From JARFUG01 sp050485365 (lineage in GTDB: Bacteria > Desulfobacterota > Desulfuromonadia > Desulfuromonadales > JACZKF01), in NCBI GenBank assembly GCA_050485365.1, contig JBJHBH010000006.1, positions 1 through 64,000 on the forward strand: 64,000 nucleotides of DNA, given 5' to 3'. This document shows positions 18,108 to 26,375 of this stretch, piece after piece; position 1 is the first letter of the stretch, and each line of letters starts with the position of its first letter. The notes under the pieces are model-generated. The model was given only the letters and a program-made list of their open reading frames with translations, searched no databases and was not told where the DNA came from. A program made the position numbers and the translations under genes.

Positions 18108-18840
18108 GTTCCACCAGCCTCCCCCGCGCCATCATGCGCGGCAGGTTTTGTTCGTAGATGAGGCGATAGCGCTCCTCATGGGTACTGTGGAGAACCTTCC
18201 GGAGATCCCCCAGGTAGGCGGACTGGACCTCCTTGTATTTTTCGCGGGTGACGACCTTGATGGCCGATCCGCCCAGAGGGCAGAACTTGACGCACAGGCC
18301 GCACCCGACGCACCTTTCGTTGATGTAGGGCTGGTTCCCCCACTGCCCGTAGTGAAAGTCGAAGACCTTGGCGCCCAGAGGGCACGCCTTGCTGCAGGAG
18401 AGGCAGACGTCGCCGTTCCAGCCGAAGCACAGGCCGAGATCGATGAGCGCCATCCCCATCGTCACGTCCTCCTTGTCGACCTTGCGCAAAGCCCCCGTCG
18501 GGCAGCGCGGCGGGCACTCCATGCACAGAGTGCACGGCTGGTCGCGCATGTCGGAGATCCGCGGCGTCCCGAAAGATCGCCCTTCTCCGAGCGGCGTGAC
18601 GGTGACGGCGTCGTACTTCTTGTTGCGGCATACCCCCGCGCAGACGCCGCAGCTGACGCAGGCGGCACGAAAGCGCCTCTCGGGCAGGGCGCCCGGGGGG
18701 CGGATGGGGCCGCCCTGATTCAGGTGCGGGAGGGGACCCGAGTCGTAGGCCTCGGCCGGCGCTGCGCCGGAGCGCATCGCGACGGCCGCGGCGGCCAAGC
18801 CAAAAGAGAGACGAAAGAAATTTCGACGGGACACACTCAT
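18094..18840 (-). CDS. napG: NapG periplasmic ferredoxin-type protein
   Basis: A 248-residue periplasmic iron-sulfur protein with a twin-arginine signal (SRRNFFRLS, then a hydrophobic run). Four [4Fe-4S] motifs are visible: CVSCGVCAGVCRNKK, CTLCMECPPRCPTG, CLSCSKACPLG and CVGCGLCVKFCPLGG. It acts with NapH in the quinol-to-NapA path. It is coupled to napH by a 14-nt overlap and follows napA after a 225-bp gap containing two hairpins. Confidence 0.94.
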   Translation of the reverse strand: MSVSRRNFFRLSFGLAAAAVAMRSGAAPAEAYDSGPLPHLNQGGPIRPPGALPERRFRAACVSCGVCAGVCRNKKYDAVTVTPLGEGRSFGTPRISDMRDQPCTLCMECPPRCPTGALRKVDKEDVTMGMALIDLGLCFGWNGDVCLSCSKACPLGAKVFDFHYGQWGNQPYINERCVGCGLCVKFCPLGGSAIKVVTREKYKEVQSAYLGDLRKVLHSTHEERYRLIYEQNLPRMMARGRLVEREYR

Positions 18841-18935
18841 CGGAGGGCTCGTTCGGTGCGAAAGAACCCCCCGAAGCGATCATTCATCGCCCCAAGGGAC
18901 CCTCACGCGGAACCTGCGAAAACAGGATGGAAAAT

Positions 18936-18961
18936 GGGGCGCCTCCCAAAGGAAGCGCCCC
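18936..18961 (-). terminator. Stem-loop in the napA-napG gap
   Basis: GGGGCGC..CC and GG..GCGCCCC pair around CAAA, with ATTTTCC following on the minus strand. It may partly terminate the napA transcript. Confidence 0.45.
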
Positions 18962-18978
18962 GGTCGGCCTTATCGTTT

Positions 18979-19063
18979 CTTCTGCCCCCGGCGAGGGCAT
19001 CAGGAAAAGAAGGAGGGAGGCTAAGTCGCTCCTTCCCGCCCTCACCCCCGCCGGGGGCAGAAG
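18979..19063. repeat. 85-bp interrupted inverted repeat directly after napA
   Basis: The outer arms CTTCTGCCCCCGG (18979-18991) and its exact complement (19051-19063) enclose a second pairing, GAAGGAG with CTCCTTC. The foldable structure starts 2 bp past the napA stop and is probably an mRNA-stabilising or terminating hairpin; a small mobile palindrome is the alternative. Confidence 0.55.
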
Positions 19064-19065
19064 TC

Positions 19066-22000
19066 CTACGCGATGACTTTACCCGGCTCGGCCTGGCGTC
19101 CCTGCGTCCTGCCCTTGTAGATCTTCACGGCGAAGAGCTTGTAGTCGGGCTGGAAGCTGAAGGGGTCGTAAGCGTCGCGCATGATCATGTTGATCAGCTT
19201 GTACTCGTCGAACCACGGCACGAAAACATAGTCGTAACGCGGCCCCCCCGTCGCCAGGGTGACGTTGAGAACCTTGGCGGGGAGCTCGACGCGGCCGCGC
19301 GGCGACTCGACGATGACCGGATCGCCCTCCTTGATGCGGAGCTTGGCGGCGAGCTCGTGGTTGATCTCGACGTAGGCTCCGGGCACGGCGCGGTTGAGCT
19401 CGGCGACGCGGGTCGTCATGCTGCCGGTGTGCCAGTGTTCGACGACGCGTCCGGTGCAGGCGCCGTACTTGTACTCGGTGGTGTCGATGATCATCAGGTT
19501 CGACCCGTCCGCCTTGCGGTACTCGTGCCGCAGGTTCTGGAACTCTGCCGGCGACAGGGCGATGTTCTTCAGGGCGTCCATCTCTTTGTTCGGATCGCCG
19601 ATGACCTTGACCTGGTAGGTCGAGATCGTCTCGAAGGGCTGGGCGCTGTTCTCGTCGACCTTCTCGGGAACGAAGCGACGCTCGACCACGTTGACGGTGT
19701 CGTACTTGACGAACTCCTTCCCGTCGAATTTGCAGGCCCACCAAGGATTGGCCCAGATGACGGCGCGCCCGTCCCACCCGGGTGCGCGGCGGGTTCCGCC
19801 GTCGGGGGTGGGGATGTCGATCATCCCGTTGATGAAGGCGTTGGAGTTGTAGAAGCTCGCATACCACCCTTCGGGGACGTTGTTCTGCCTCTGGTAGGCG
19901 CGGTCGGCTTTCATCGCTTCGATGTTCTTCTCGAGCCACGCCCCGTAGACAGGGTTGAACTCCTTCATGTTGCGCAGGTAGTTCGCCGTGAGCTTGTCGA
20001 TGTGCGGGTCGTAGGGCCAGGCGTACTGGATCTTGGAGTCGTAGCGCTGATAGCGACGGCGCATCTCGGCGTCGGTGTGAACCTCCGCCGGGAAGGGGAT
20101 GCGGTAGCCGTGGTTCTGCTCCAGCAAGACCTTGCGGTTCATGCCCGAGAAGTCGTACCCCGTCCCCTTGGAGAGCACCATGAGCTCTTCCCAGATATTG
20201 GAGGTGAACTCGCGGTTCCACTCCTTCTCCTTGCTGGCGGCGATCGTCTTTTGCATCCAGTCCTTGCCGTCGTACTTCTCCGGCCAGAACTGCGAGATGT
20301 GCCCCTTGGGGAGGACCCCCTTCTCCTCGAGGCGCCGCATGATGAGGGCGAAGATGGTGTGGTCGGGGATGGTGTTGCCGTAGGGCTCGATGAGCTGCTT
20401 GACGACCTGGTAGCGTCGCTCCAGGTTGCCGAAGACGAACTCCTTTTCATACCAGCTCGAAGCGCCGAGGACGACGTCCGAGACCATGGTGGAGGAGGTC
20501 GGGAACGACTCCATCGTCACGATCAGCGGCCAGGCGGCCCCTTTTTGCGCCCCGGCCATCGCCTGACGGTACGGCCATGCGTAGGGGAGGCTCTGCCCCG
20601 GGTTGACGCAGGCGACGAACTGCACCTTGATCTGCCCGGCGCCGAGGCGGCGGAACATCTCCATGGTGTGGGGGCCGGGCTTGTCGTGGATCTTGATCTT
20701 GGACGTCTCGGCGGCGATCTCGGCGTCGCTCGCCCCCTGCTTCTTCAGATAGGCCGCGCTTCGGTCGCTCCAGATCTTCTCGATGCCGGCGCGGTGCGCC
20801 GGGTTGGCGACCAGGCGCCCGTAGGGGAGCGCGTGGCACAGGGCGCCGGGGGCGCGGATGCCGCCGCAGGCGTTGGGCTGACCGGTGAAACTGAAGGAGT
20901 GGCGGCCGGGCTTGACGGCCTTGCCGGTGAGCAGGTGCATCGAGTGCAGCGTGGCGTTGGCCCACGTCCCCTGCAGCTTCTGGTTGACCCCCATGCACCA
21001 GGTCGACACCGTATACCCTTCGACGAACCACTTGGCGGCGAGGCGGATCGCCTCCGGGCCGCTGATCTTCTTCCACGAGCGGGTCGGCGCGTCGTACACG
21101 AGGGGGGACTCGCCCTCGAAGATCGCCTCGCTCACGAGCTCGGGCTTGTAGTCCTCCAGGAACTTCAGGAAGATGGCGAACCCCTTGTAGAGGTCGCGCT
21201 GGATCTCCTCCTCGGAGCCGTACCGGTTATTCAGGTTGGGGTAGGTCTTGCGCGGCGTGGCCGAGTAGGTCATGTCCCAGGCGGTGTCGCGGGTTCCGCC
21301 GTAGGTCGTCTTGATCCACGTCTTGCTCACGTCCTCGTGGATGCCGAAGCTCGCGTGGCGCTCGATGAATTTCTTGTCGAGGTACTTCCACTGCGCATCG
21401 ACCGTCCCCTTCTCCACGTCGTAGCGGGCCTTGTCGAGCTCGTGGGCCATGACGTAGAGCATGGAGTTGAGCAGGACCATGTCGCGGCCGCTGGCGAAGG
21501 GGAGCCACAGGTCGGCGATGGTGCCCGAGCGCGTCTTGCGCGGGTCGGCCAGGATGACCTTGGCGTTGGGATTTTTCGCCTTCACCGCCGCCATGCGGTT
21601 GAAAATGATCGGATGCCCCTCGGCGGTATTGTTGCCGATGAGGAAAAAGGTGTCGGCGTGCTTGCCGAAGTCGGGGTCGGGGACGTCGATGTCGTCGAGG
21701 CAGCCGTAGGGCTCGTCCTTGCCGAAGTTGTACAGATATCCCACGACGGCCGACGCCATGCAGGTTCGCGGCTGCCCTTCGATGGCGTTGTTGGCGAGCA
21801 TGCCGCCCCCCTTGAACGCCTTGTTCATGATGTGCGTCTCTTCGGAACCGAGCTGACCGCTGCCGTAGTAGGCGACGCTGTGACGGCCGTGTTCCTTGAG
21901 CGAAACCTCGACGGCGTCGGCGACGAACTCGATGGCGTCCTCCCAGGGGACCTGGACGAAGTTTTCGCGCATGTCGACTTCAGAGGGCTTGATGCCGTTG

Positions 22001-22404
22001 GGATCTTTGCTGGTGCGCCCTTCCAGTACGCGGGGGGAGCGCTTGAGGTCGGGCTTGCCGGTGGCGGGGTTGATCCACTCTTTTCGCACCAGCGCCCCCT
22101 TGGGGCGCTCGGGATAGGCGATGGCCCGGTGAAGGTAGAACCCCTTGGTGCAAAGCACGCCCTTGTTGACGCTGCTGGCGAGGTCGCCCTTGATGGCGAG
22201 GACCTTCAGGACCTTGCCGGCGCCGTTCACCTCGCAGTCGGCCAGCATGGTGCAACCGACGGCGCAATAGCGGCACTGACCGATGGGGATGGTGCGCACC
22301 CCGGCGGGCGAGGAAAAGACAAGAGGGGGCGTGGCGAAGCCTGCGGCCACGACGGCTGCAGAGAGGGCGCCTGCCCGGAGAAAATCACGTCTGCTCAGTT
22401 TCAT
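19066..22404 (-). CDS. napA: Periplasmic nitrate reductase-like molybdoenzyme, enlarged NapA
   Basis: A 1112-residue Mo-bisMGD oxidoreductase. A twin-arginine signal (SRRDFLRAG) starts the protein. The [4Fe-4S] ligands are C44, C47, C51 and C85. The Mo-ligand Cys is C215 in QPRTCMASAVVGY, as in NapA rather than NarG. Substrate-cofactor motifs such as ILADPRKTRSGTIADLWL and VNPGQSLPYAWPYRQ follow. The C-terminal cofactor domain (VEINHELAAKLRIKEGDPV) is present. Typical NapA is about 750-930 residues, so 180-350 residues are extra, mainly in the segments near 100-150, 280-410 and 700-900. It reduces nitrate to nitrite in the periplasm by homology and by its napG/H/D neighbours; another oxyanion is possible. 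No napB or napC is present. Confidence 0.85.
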   Translation of the reverse strand: MKLSRRDFLRAGALSAAVVAAGFATPPLVFSSPAGVRTIPIGQCRYCAVGCTMLADCEVNGAGKVLKVLAIKGDLASSVNKGVLCTKGFYLHRAIAYPERPKGALVRKEWINPATGKPDLKRSPRVLEGRTSKDPNGIKPSEVDMRENFVQVPWEDAIEFVADAVEVSLKEHGRHSVAYYGSGQLGSEETHIMNKAFKGGGMLANNAIEGQPRTCMASAVVGYLYNFGKDEPYGCLDDIDVPDPDFGKHADTFFLIGNNTAEGHPIIFNRMAAVKAKNPNAKVILADPRKTRSGTIADLWLPFASGRDMVLLNSMLYVMAHELDKARYDVEKGTVDAQWKYLDKKFIERHASFGIHEDVSKTWIKTTYGGTRDTAWDMTYSATPRKTYPNLNNRYGSEEEIQRDLYKGFAIFLKFLEDYKPELVSEAIFEGESPLVYDAPTRSWKKISGPEAIRLAAKWFVEGYTVSTWCMGVNQKLQGTWANATLHSMHLLTGKAVKPGRHSFSFTGQPNACGGIRAPGALCHALPYGRLVANPAHRAGIEKIWSDRSAAYLKKQGASDAEIAAETSKIKIHDKPGPHTMEMFRRLGAGQIKVQFVACVNPGQSLPYAWPYRQAMAGAQKGAAWPLIVTMESFPTSSTMVSDVVLGASSWYEKEFVFGNLERRYQVVKQLIEPYGNTIPDHTIFALIMRRLEEKGVLPKGHISQFWPEKYDGKDWMQKTIAASKEKEWNREFTSNIWEELMVLSKGTGYDFSGMNRKVLLEQNHGYRIPFPAEVHTDAEMRRRYQRYDSKIQYAWPYDPHIDKLTANYLRNMKEFNPVYGAWLEKNIEAMKADRAYQRQNNVPEGWYASFYNSNAFINGMIDIPTPDGGTRRAPGWDGRAVIWANPWWACKFDGKEFVKYDTVNVVERRFVPEKVDENSAQPFETISTYQVKVIGDPNKEMDALKNIALSPAEFQNLRHEYRKADGSNLMIIDTTEYKYGACTGRVVEHWHTGSMTTRVAELNRAVPGAYVEINHELAAKLRIKEGDPVIVESPRGRVELPAKVLNVTLATGGPRYDYVFVPWFDEYKLINMIMRDAYDPFSFQPDYKLFAVKIYKGRTQGRQAEPGKVIA

Positions 22405-22436
22405 CTGTCGTCACTCCTTTTGATGGAAGGGTTCAC

Positions 22437-22922
22437 TCAGCGCGACCGGGTGGTGAATATTTCGGCCAATACGGCATCGCCCACCGGAGCGAAATCGCCG
22501 TTGGACGCGGTGGCCATCACAGCAAACTCAACCGGTTCTCCCCCTTGCTGCGGAGCCTTCCAGGAGAATCTCCAGACCCGAAGGGTGGAACCCTCGATCG
22601 TGTGGGTGAGGAGCCCTCCGGAGAGCTGGGTGTTTGTGTCGTCCGTAACGATCAGATCGCCGCCCGAAGCCCTGACGACGAATCCCCCCTTCACATCGCC
22701 GACGCTCTGAATGTCGCTTTTGACGACGAGGCGCATCCGGTAGGTCTTTCCGGGCCGATACTGTCTGGGGACTCCCTTCATCTCGAGAGTGGAAACATGG
22801 TCGTGAACCGGGGCATGGCAGGTAACACATGTCAATGTCGGAGCACCGTTCTGATAGCCCAGAGCCGGCCCTGCGAGCAGGACCAACACGACCGCCAGCG
22901 GCAGAAACAGCAGATTCTTCAT
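22437..22922 (-). CDS. Mono-heme Reeler/choice-of-anchor-like periplasmic cytochrome
   Basis: A 161-residue exported protein. A signal peptide (LLFLPLAVVLVLLAGPALG) is followed by CVTCH near residues 32-36, a c-type heme site, and then a beta-rich domain (YRPGKTYRMRLVVKSD, GGFVVRASGGDLIV, RVWRFSWKAPQ) resembling the Reeler or choice-of-anchor domains found with heme motifs in anaerobes. It lies 32 bp upstream of napA in the same direction, so co-transcription is likely. It may serve in place of the missing NapB as electron donor; this is inference. No C-terminal anchor is visible. Confidence 0.72.
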   Translation of the reverse strand: MKNLLFLPLAVVLVLLAGPALGYQNGAPTLTCVTCHAPVHDHVSTLEMKGVPRQYRPGKTYRMRLVVKSDIQSVGDVKGGFVVRASGGDLIVTDDTNTQLSGGLLTHTIEGSTLRVWRFSWKAPQQGGEPVEFAVMATASNGDFAPVGDAVLAEIFTTRSR

Positions 22923-22952
22923 CTCCCTCGCACCCTTTCTTTGGCTTGAAGC

Positions 22953-22974
22953 AATTGCCTCTCAATCGCCTCTC
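22953..22974 (-). repeat. Tandem 11-bp direct repeat upstream of the nap operon
   Basis: On the minus strand GAGAGGCGATT is followed directly by GAGAGGCAATT, about 30 bp before the start at 22922. The near one-turn period suggests a regulator-binding site, but the regulator is unknown. Confidence 0.35.
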
Positions 22975-22990
22975 ATCTGAATTTGGCCGC

Positions 22991-23024
22991 AAAAAAGGCG
23001 GGACATTTGGCTGTCCCGCCTTTT
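22991..23024 (-). terminator. Intrinsic terminator after the octaheme nitrite reductase gene
   Basis: AAAAGGCGGGACA pairs with TGTCCCGCCTTTT around TTTGGC, and a T6 run follows on the minus strand. It begins 12 bp after the stop codon. Confidence 0.85.
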
Positions 23025-23036
23025 CATCACGCGGTA

Positions 23037-24632
23037 TTACTTCTTCTGTGCCATGGCATCCCGCAGGATCTGGGTGCCTTTTTTGGCCTGAACGATGGCG
23101 TCGGTCAGGGTCTCCCTCGCCAGTTCAGGGTTGTGCCAGCCGTCGCTGTTCTCGGCGGTCCACCACTCCCACAGAACGTGGGCCACCGAGTGCTGGCGGC
23201 GGGCCTGATTGAGAACGTCTTCAGAGACGCCGGCCTTCTGTGCGGCGGCGAAGGTGTCGATCAGGTCGACCAGAGCGGCTTCGGCCTTGCGCATCTTGCC
23301 TTTAGTGTAGTTGCGCACGCCTTCGACGATATTGGTGAGCTCTTCGACCGTCGAGTCGGGGTGGCAGCCGAGGCAGGAGGCCTCGATGTGGTGCAGCGGA
23401 CGAACAACCTTGTGGCTGGTGAACTTCTCGCCGGCCGCGTTGGTCTTCTGGGGCATGTGGCAGTCGTGGCACTGCACGCCGGCCAGCTCATGGACGCTGC
23501 CCCAGTAGGTCTCGAGCTCGGGATGCTGGAGCTTGACCAGAGGTGCGCCGGTGACGGCATGGCGGAAGTCGGCGAACTGAACCTCGTCGAAGTGCGCGAG
23601 GAGATCGGTGGCGGTCTTCCAGGGGAAGTGGTTGGTGCGACGGTCGGTCATCGGCACGCGGTCGCCGCTGACGGGCTCGAAGCCGGGGTTGCACATATAC
23701 TCGACGTGGCACTGGGCGCACATCAGGTTGGAGTTGCTCTCGGGCATGACGCCGATCTTGCGGAACCCGTCGCGGAAGGAGACGACTTCCATCATCCCTG
23801 CGCCCTTGTCTTCGGCGTAGGGGCGGGCGCCGTCACGCTGAACGGCGTCGATCAGCGCATCGCGGATGACGCGGGGCTTGGCGCTGTGGGGGTCGTGGCA
23901 CTGGATGCAGCCCATGGGGTTCTTCAGAGCCTTGATGACTTCGTGCACGTCGGAGGTGCGGTCGAACTTGGCACCTTTGCCGGGGTCGCCCATGTAGGCC
24001 CAGTCGAGGATCAGGTCGCTCGTCTTGCACTGGACGCAGACAGCGTTGCCGGCCTGAGCGGTCTCGGGGCGGATCTCGCCGGTGTCTTCGAGGATGTCCC
24101 ACAGCTTGCCGGTGCGGACGGTGGCGAAGAGATCCTTGAACTGATAGCGGCCGCCGGCGAAGCGGTCGACGGCGATCTGGTCGATCAGCATGAAGGGATG
24201 GGAGCGGGGCTCGTTGTGCTCCTTGGTGAAACCGTGGGGAGCGAGCAGGACGTCCTGCTTCGGCGAGCGACCCATGGGGAGCCCTTTTTCGACGCGGGGA
24301 TGCGCATCGTAATTGATCGTGTAGTAGCTGTCGTACTGGTCGGGGTGGCAGGCACCGCAGGTGGAGAGCTCGAGGCTCGTCGTCGGGCGGTTCTGGCGGG
24401 GGTTGCGAACGTGCGCTTCCATCTCGCCATGGCAGGTGTTACAGGAAAGTGACGCATGGATGGAGCCGGTGTGCAGCTCGCGGACTTCGGTGTGGCAGGC
24501 GAAACACTGGTTGGGGTTGACGTCCCCGCCCCGCGACCGCGCATCGGCCGACGGCGTACCGGCCCCGCCGAAGACGAGGGCCGCGCCGACAAGGCCGACC
24601 ATTGATGCGATGACAAACTTCTTCTTGCCCAT
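23037..24632 (-). CDS. Octaheme cytochrome c nitrite reductase (TvNiR/ONR type)
   Basis: A 531-residue periplasmic enzyme with a cleavable signal. Seven CXXCH motifs begin at residues 43, 64, 92, 242, 305, 388 and 420. One CXXCK (CVQCK, 199-203) supplies the Lys-ligated catalytic heme, as in NrfA and the octaheme reductase of Thioalkalivibrio (TvNiR). Right after heme motif 305-309 comes EYMC, giving Tyr312-x-Cys314, the spacing of the Tyr-Cys crosslink described in TvNiR. Length matches TvNiR (about 525 aa). It reduces nitrite to ammonium with six electrons. It has its own terminator and candidate sigma-54 promoter, and lies between the nap genes and their likely regulator. Confidence 0.93.
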   Translation of the reverse strand: MGKKKFVIASMVGLVGAALVFGGAGTPSADARSRGGDVNPNQCFACHTEVRELHTGSIHASLSCNTCHGEMEAHVRNPRQNRPTTSLELSTCGACHPDQYDSYYTINYDAHPRVEKGLPMGRSPKQDVLLAPHGFTKEHNEPRSHPFMLIDQIAVDRFAGGRYQFKDLFATVRTGKLWDILEDTGEIRPETAQAGNAVCVQCKTSDLILDWAYMGDPGKGAKFDRTSDVHEVIKALKNPMGCIQCHDPHSAKPRVIRDALIDAVQRDGARPYAEDKGAGMMEVVSFRDGFRKIGVMPESNSNLMCAQCHVEYMCNPGFEPVSGDRVPMTDRRTNHFPWKTATDLLAHFDEVQFADFRHAVTGAPLVKLQHPELETYWGSVHELAGVQCHDCHMPQKTNAAGEKFTSHKVVRPLHHIEASCLGCHPDSTVEELTNIVEGVRNYTKGKMRKAEAALVDLIDTFAAAQKAGVSEDVLNQARRQHSVAHVLWEWWTAENSDGWHNPELARETLTDAIVQAKKGTQILRDAMAQKK

Positions 24633-24730
24633 CTTCTTAGCCTCCTGTGATGAGTTTTGGGAACCATTCCCATTTATGGGAACGCGAACGCACCTCCTGC
24701 GAACGCGTCGCCCATCTTCACAGGCTATTT

Positions 24731-24744
24731 ACAGGAAACGTGCC
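24731..24744 (-). promoter_or_regulatory. Candidate sigma-54 promoter of the octaheme nitrite reductase
   Basis: On the minus strand GGCACGTTTCCTGT has the -24 GG and a -12 GT separated by 10 bases; the consensus has GC at -12. It lies about 100 bp before the ATG at 24632 and about 100 bp after a palindrome that could be the activator site. Confidence 0.5.
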
Positions 24745-24840
24745 GAGACTGATTAAATTTCTCAACATATCGTATTTACGACAGTTTTAAGAATGTGCAA
24801 AGGAACAGATTCGAGATGTCGAATAAGGCAGGGGTCCAGC

Positions 24841-24889
24841 GGTCACCGGGAGGTGACCACTGGAGGGGGTCGTGTTACACCTGCGTAAC
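24841..24889. promoter_or_regulatory. Palindromes, candidate upstream activator sites
   Basis: GGTCACC-GGGA-GGTGACC (24841-24858) is a perfect 7-bp inverted repeat and GTTAC-N6-GTAAC (24874-24889) a second one, which overlaps the 3' end of the sigma-54 activator gene. They stand about 100-145 bp upstream of the candidate -24/-12 promoter, the usual range for enhancer binding. The first could also act as the regulator gene's terminator. Confidence 0.45.
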
Positions 24890-26242
24890 GTCCGAGGGGG
24901 TGAGGGCGTGGCGGTTGATCTTTTCCCACAGACTCTTTCGTGAGATGCCGAGCGCTTTGGCGGCTTCGAGCTTTCGATGCTCGAAATGCGACAGGGCGCA
25001 GCTGATGTAGTCGCGCTCGAACTGAGAGAGGGCGTCGCGCAGCGGCTGGTCCGGATCGAAGACGGGCATGGGGGATACGGACTGCGGACGGCGCCCCGTG
25101 AGATCCACCGGGAGATCGTCGAGGAGGATCAGCTCGCCCTTGCCGAGCGCCACCGCCCTCTCCATGGCGTGCCTGAGCTGCCGCACGTTTCCCGGAAAAG
25201 GGTGCGAGAGCAAAAGGGCGCGCGCCGCCGGCGAGAGGCGCCGAGGGTTGCGCCCCATCCGTTTTGAGAAATGATCGAGAAAATATTCGGCCAGCGGGAG
25301 GATGTCTTCGGGGCGCTCGCGAAGGGGGGGGACTTCGATGCTGATGACGTTGAGTCGGTAATAGAGGTCTTCGCGAAACTCGCCGTCGTCCACCGCCGCC
25401 ATCAGGTCTCGGTTCGTCGCGGCGACGATACGCACATCGACCAGAACTTCCTTTCGGGCGCCGACGGGCTGAACCGATTTCTCCTGAATGGCGCGCAACA
25501 GCTTGGCCTGCGACGCCAGGGGGATCTCGCCGATCTCATCGAGAAAGAGGGTGCCGCCGTGGGCGAGCTCGAACTTTCCCTGACGGTCTTCCACGGCCCC
25601 GGTGAACGCCCCCTTGACATAACCGAAGAGCTCGGACTCGAAGAGCGATTCGGGGAGCGCGGCGCAGTTGACACGCACCAGCGGCCCTTGCCTGCGGATG
25701 CTCTGGCGGTGAATCCTCTCCACCACCAACTCCTTCCCCGTGCCGTTCTCTCCGGTGACGAGCACCGTCGAGTCGAGCCCCGCCACCGCATCGATCATCT
25801 CCAGGACGCGCTGCATCGGCTGGCTTCCGGCGACCATCCGGCATTCGCCGGCAGAGGGGTTTTTCAGCTGAAGGTTCTCTTCGGCCAGACGACGATTCTC
25901 GGTGATATCGCGGCTGATCAACAGGGTGCCGAGGTAATTTTCCGCCATATCGCGGATTGCCGAGTAGGAGTTCTCGAAATAGCGGCCCCGGTTCTGAATG
26001 ACGCGGTTGCTGGACTGGATGTCCCCCGCCTTCAGGCTCCCCAGGAGCTCGCGAATGCGCGCGTGGGTCTCGGGCGGATGGATATCGAAGATCGGACGGC
26101 CGATAATCCTGTCGGCACAGACACTTCGGATTCTCTCGGCGGCGGGATTGCAGATACGGATGTTGTCGAATTCGTCGAGGAAGATCACCCCCTCGACCAT
26201 ATCATTGATGATCGACTGGTAAATCGAGAGCTGTTTCAGCAT
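24875..26242 (-). CDS. PAS-domain sigma-54-dependent transcriptional activator
   Basis: A 455-residue enhancer-binding protein. A PAS domain spans about residues 5-120 (NDMVEGVIFLDEFDNIRICN, ending LLISRDITENRRLAEEN). The AAA+ domain spans about 140-375, with Walker A GENGTGKE (164-171), the sigma-54 contact loop GAFTGA (211-216) and Walker B LFLDEIGE (232-239). A Fis-type HTH closes the protein (EAAKALGISRKSLWEKI). There is no receiver domain, so it senses by PAS directly. The start at 26242 is set by the family N-terminus and a GGAG; upstream in-frame starts add low-complexity residues. Its place just upstream of the nitrite reductase and near a -24/-12 sequence suggests it controls that gene. 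Confidence 0.9.
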   Translation of the reverse strand: MLKQLSIYQSIINDMVEGVIFLDEFDNIRICNPAAERIRSVCADRIIGRPIFDIHPPETHARIRELLGSLKAGDIQSSNRVIQNRGRYFENSYSAIRDMAENYLGTLLISRDITENRRLAEENLQLKNPSAGECRMVAGSQPMQRVLEMIDAVAGLDSTVLVTGENGTGKELVVERIHRQSIRRQGPLVRVNCAALPESLFESELFGYVKGAFTGAVEDRQGKFELAHGGTLFLDEIGEIPLASQAKLLRAIQEKSVQPVGARKEVLVDVRIVAATNRDLMAAVDDGEFREDLYYRLNVISIEVPPLRERPEDILPLAEYFLDHFSKRMGRNPRRLSPAARALLLSHPFPGNVRQLRHAMERAVALGKGELILLDDLPVDLTGRRPQSVSPMPVFDPDQPLRDALSQFERDYISCALSHFEHRKLEAAKALGISRKSLWEKINRHALTPSDVTQV

Positions 26243-26375
26243 GACATCATCTCCGCGGCAGGCGTTTCGCTTCGGTAACAGTGCAAATTCTTTACCAGAC
26301 GCCCGCCGCGCCGACGGCTTGTCGATACCGAAATGAGGGATAGAGTTTAGTCGTACCCATGCAGCGAGTCGCTCC

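Noticed and set aside
17908..22710. A 1600-codon open frame on the plus strand opposite napA and napG
   Set aside because: It is antisense to well-supported genes with Tat, Fe-S and Mo motifs. Its translation is low-complexity (V, G, D, L, E rich) as expected from GC-rich shadow frames, and no domain is visible.
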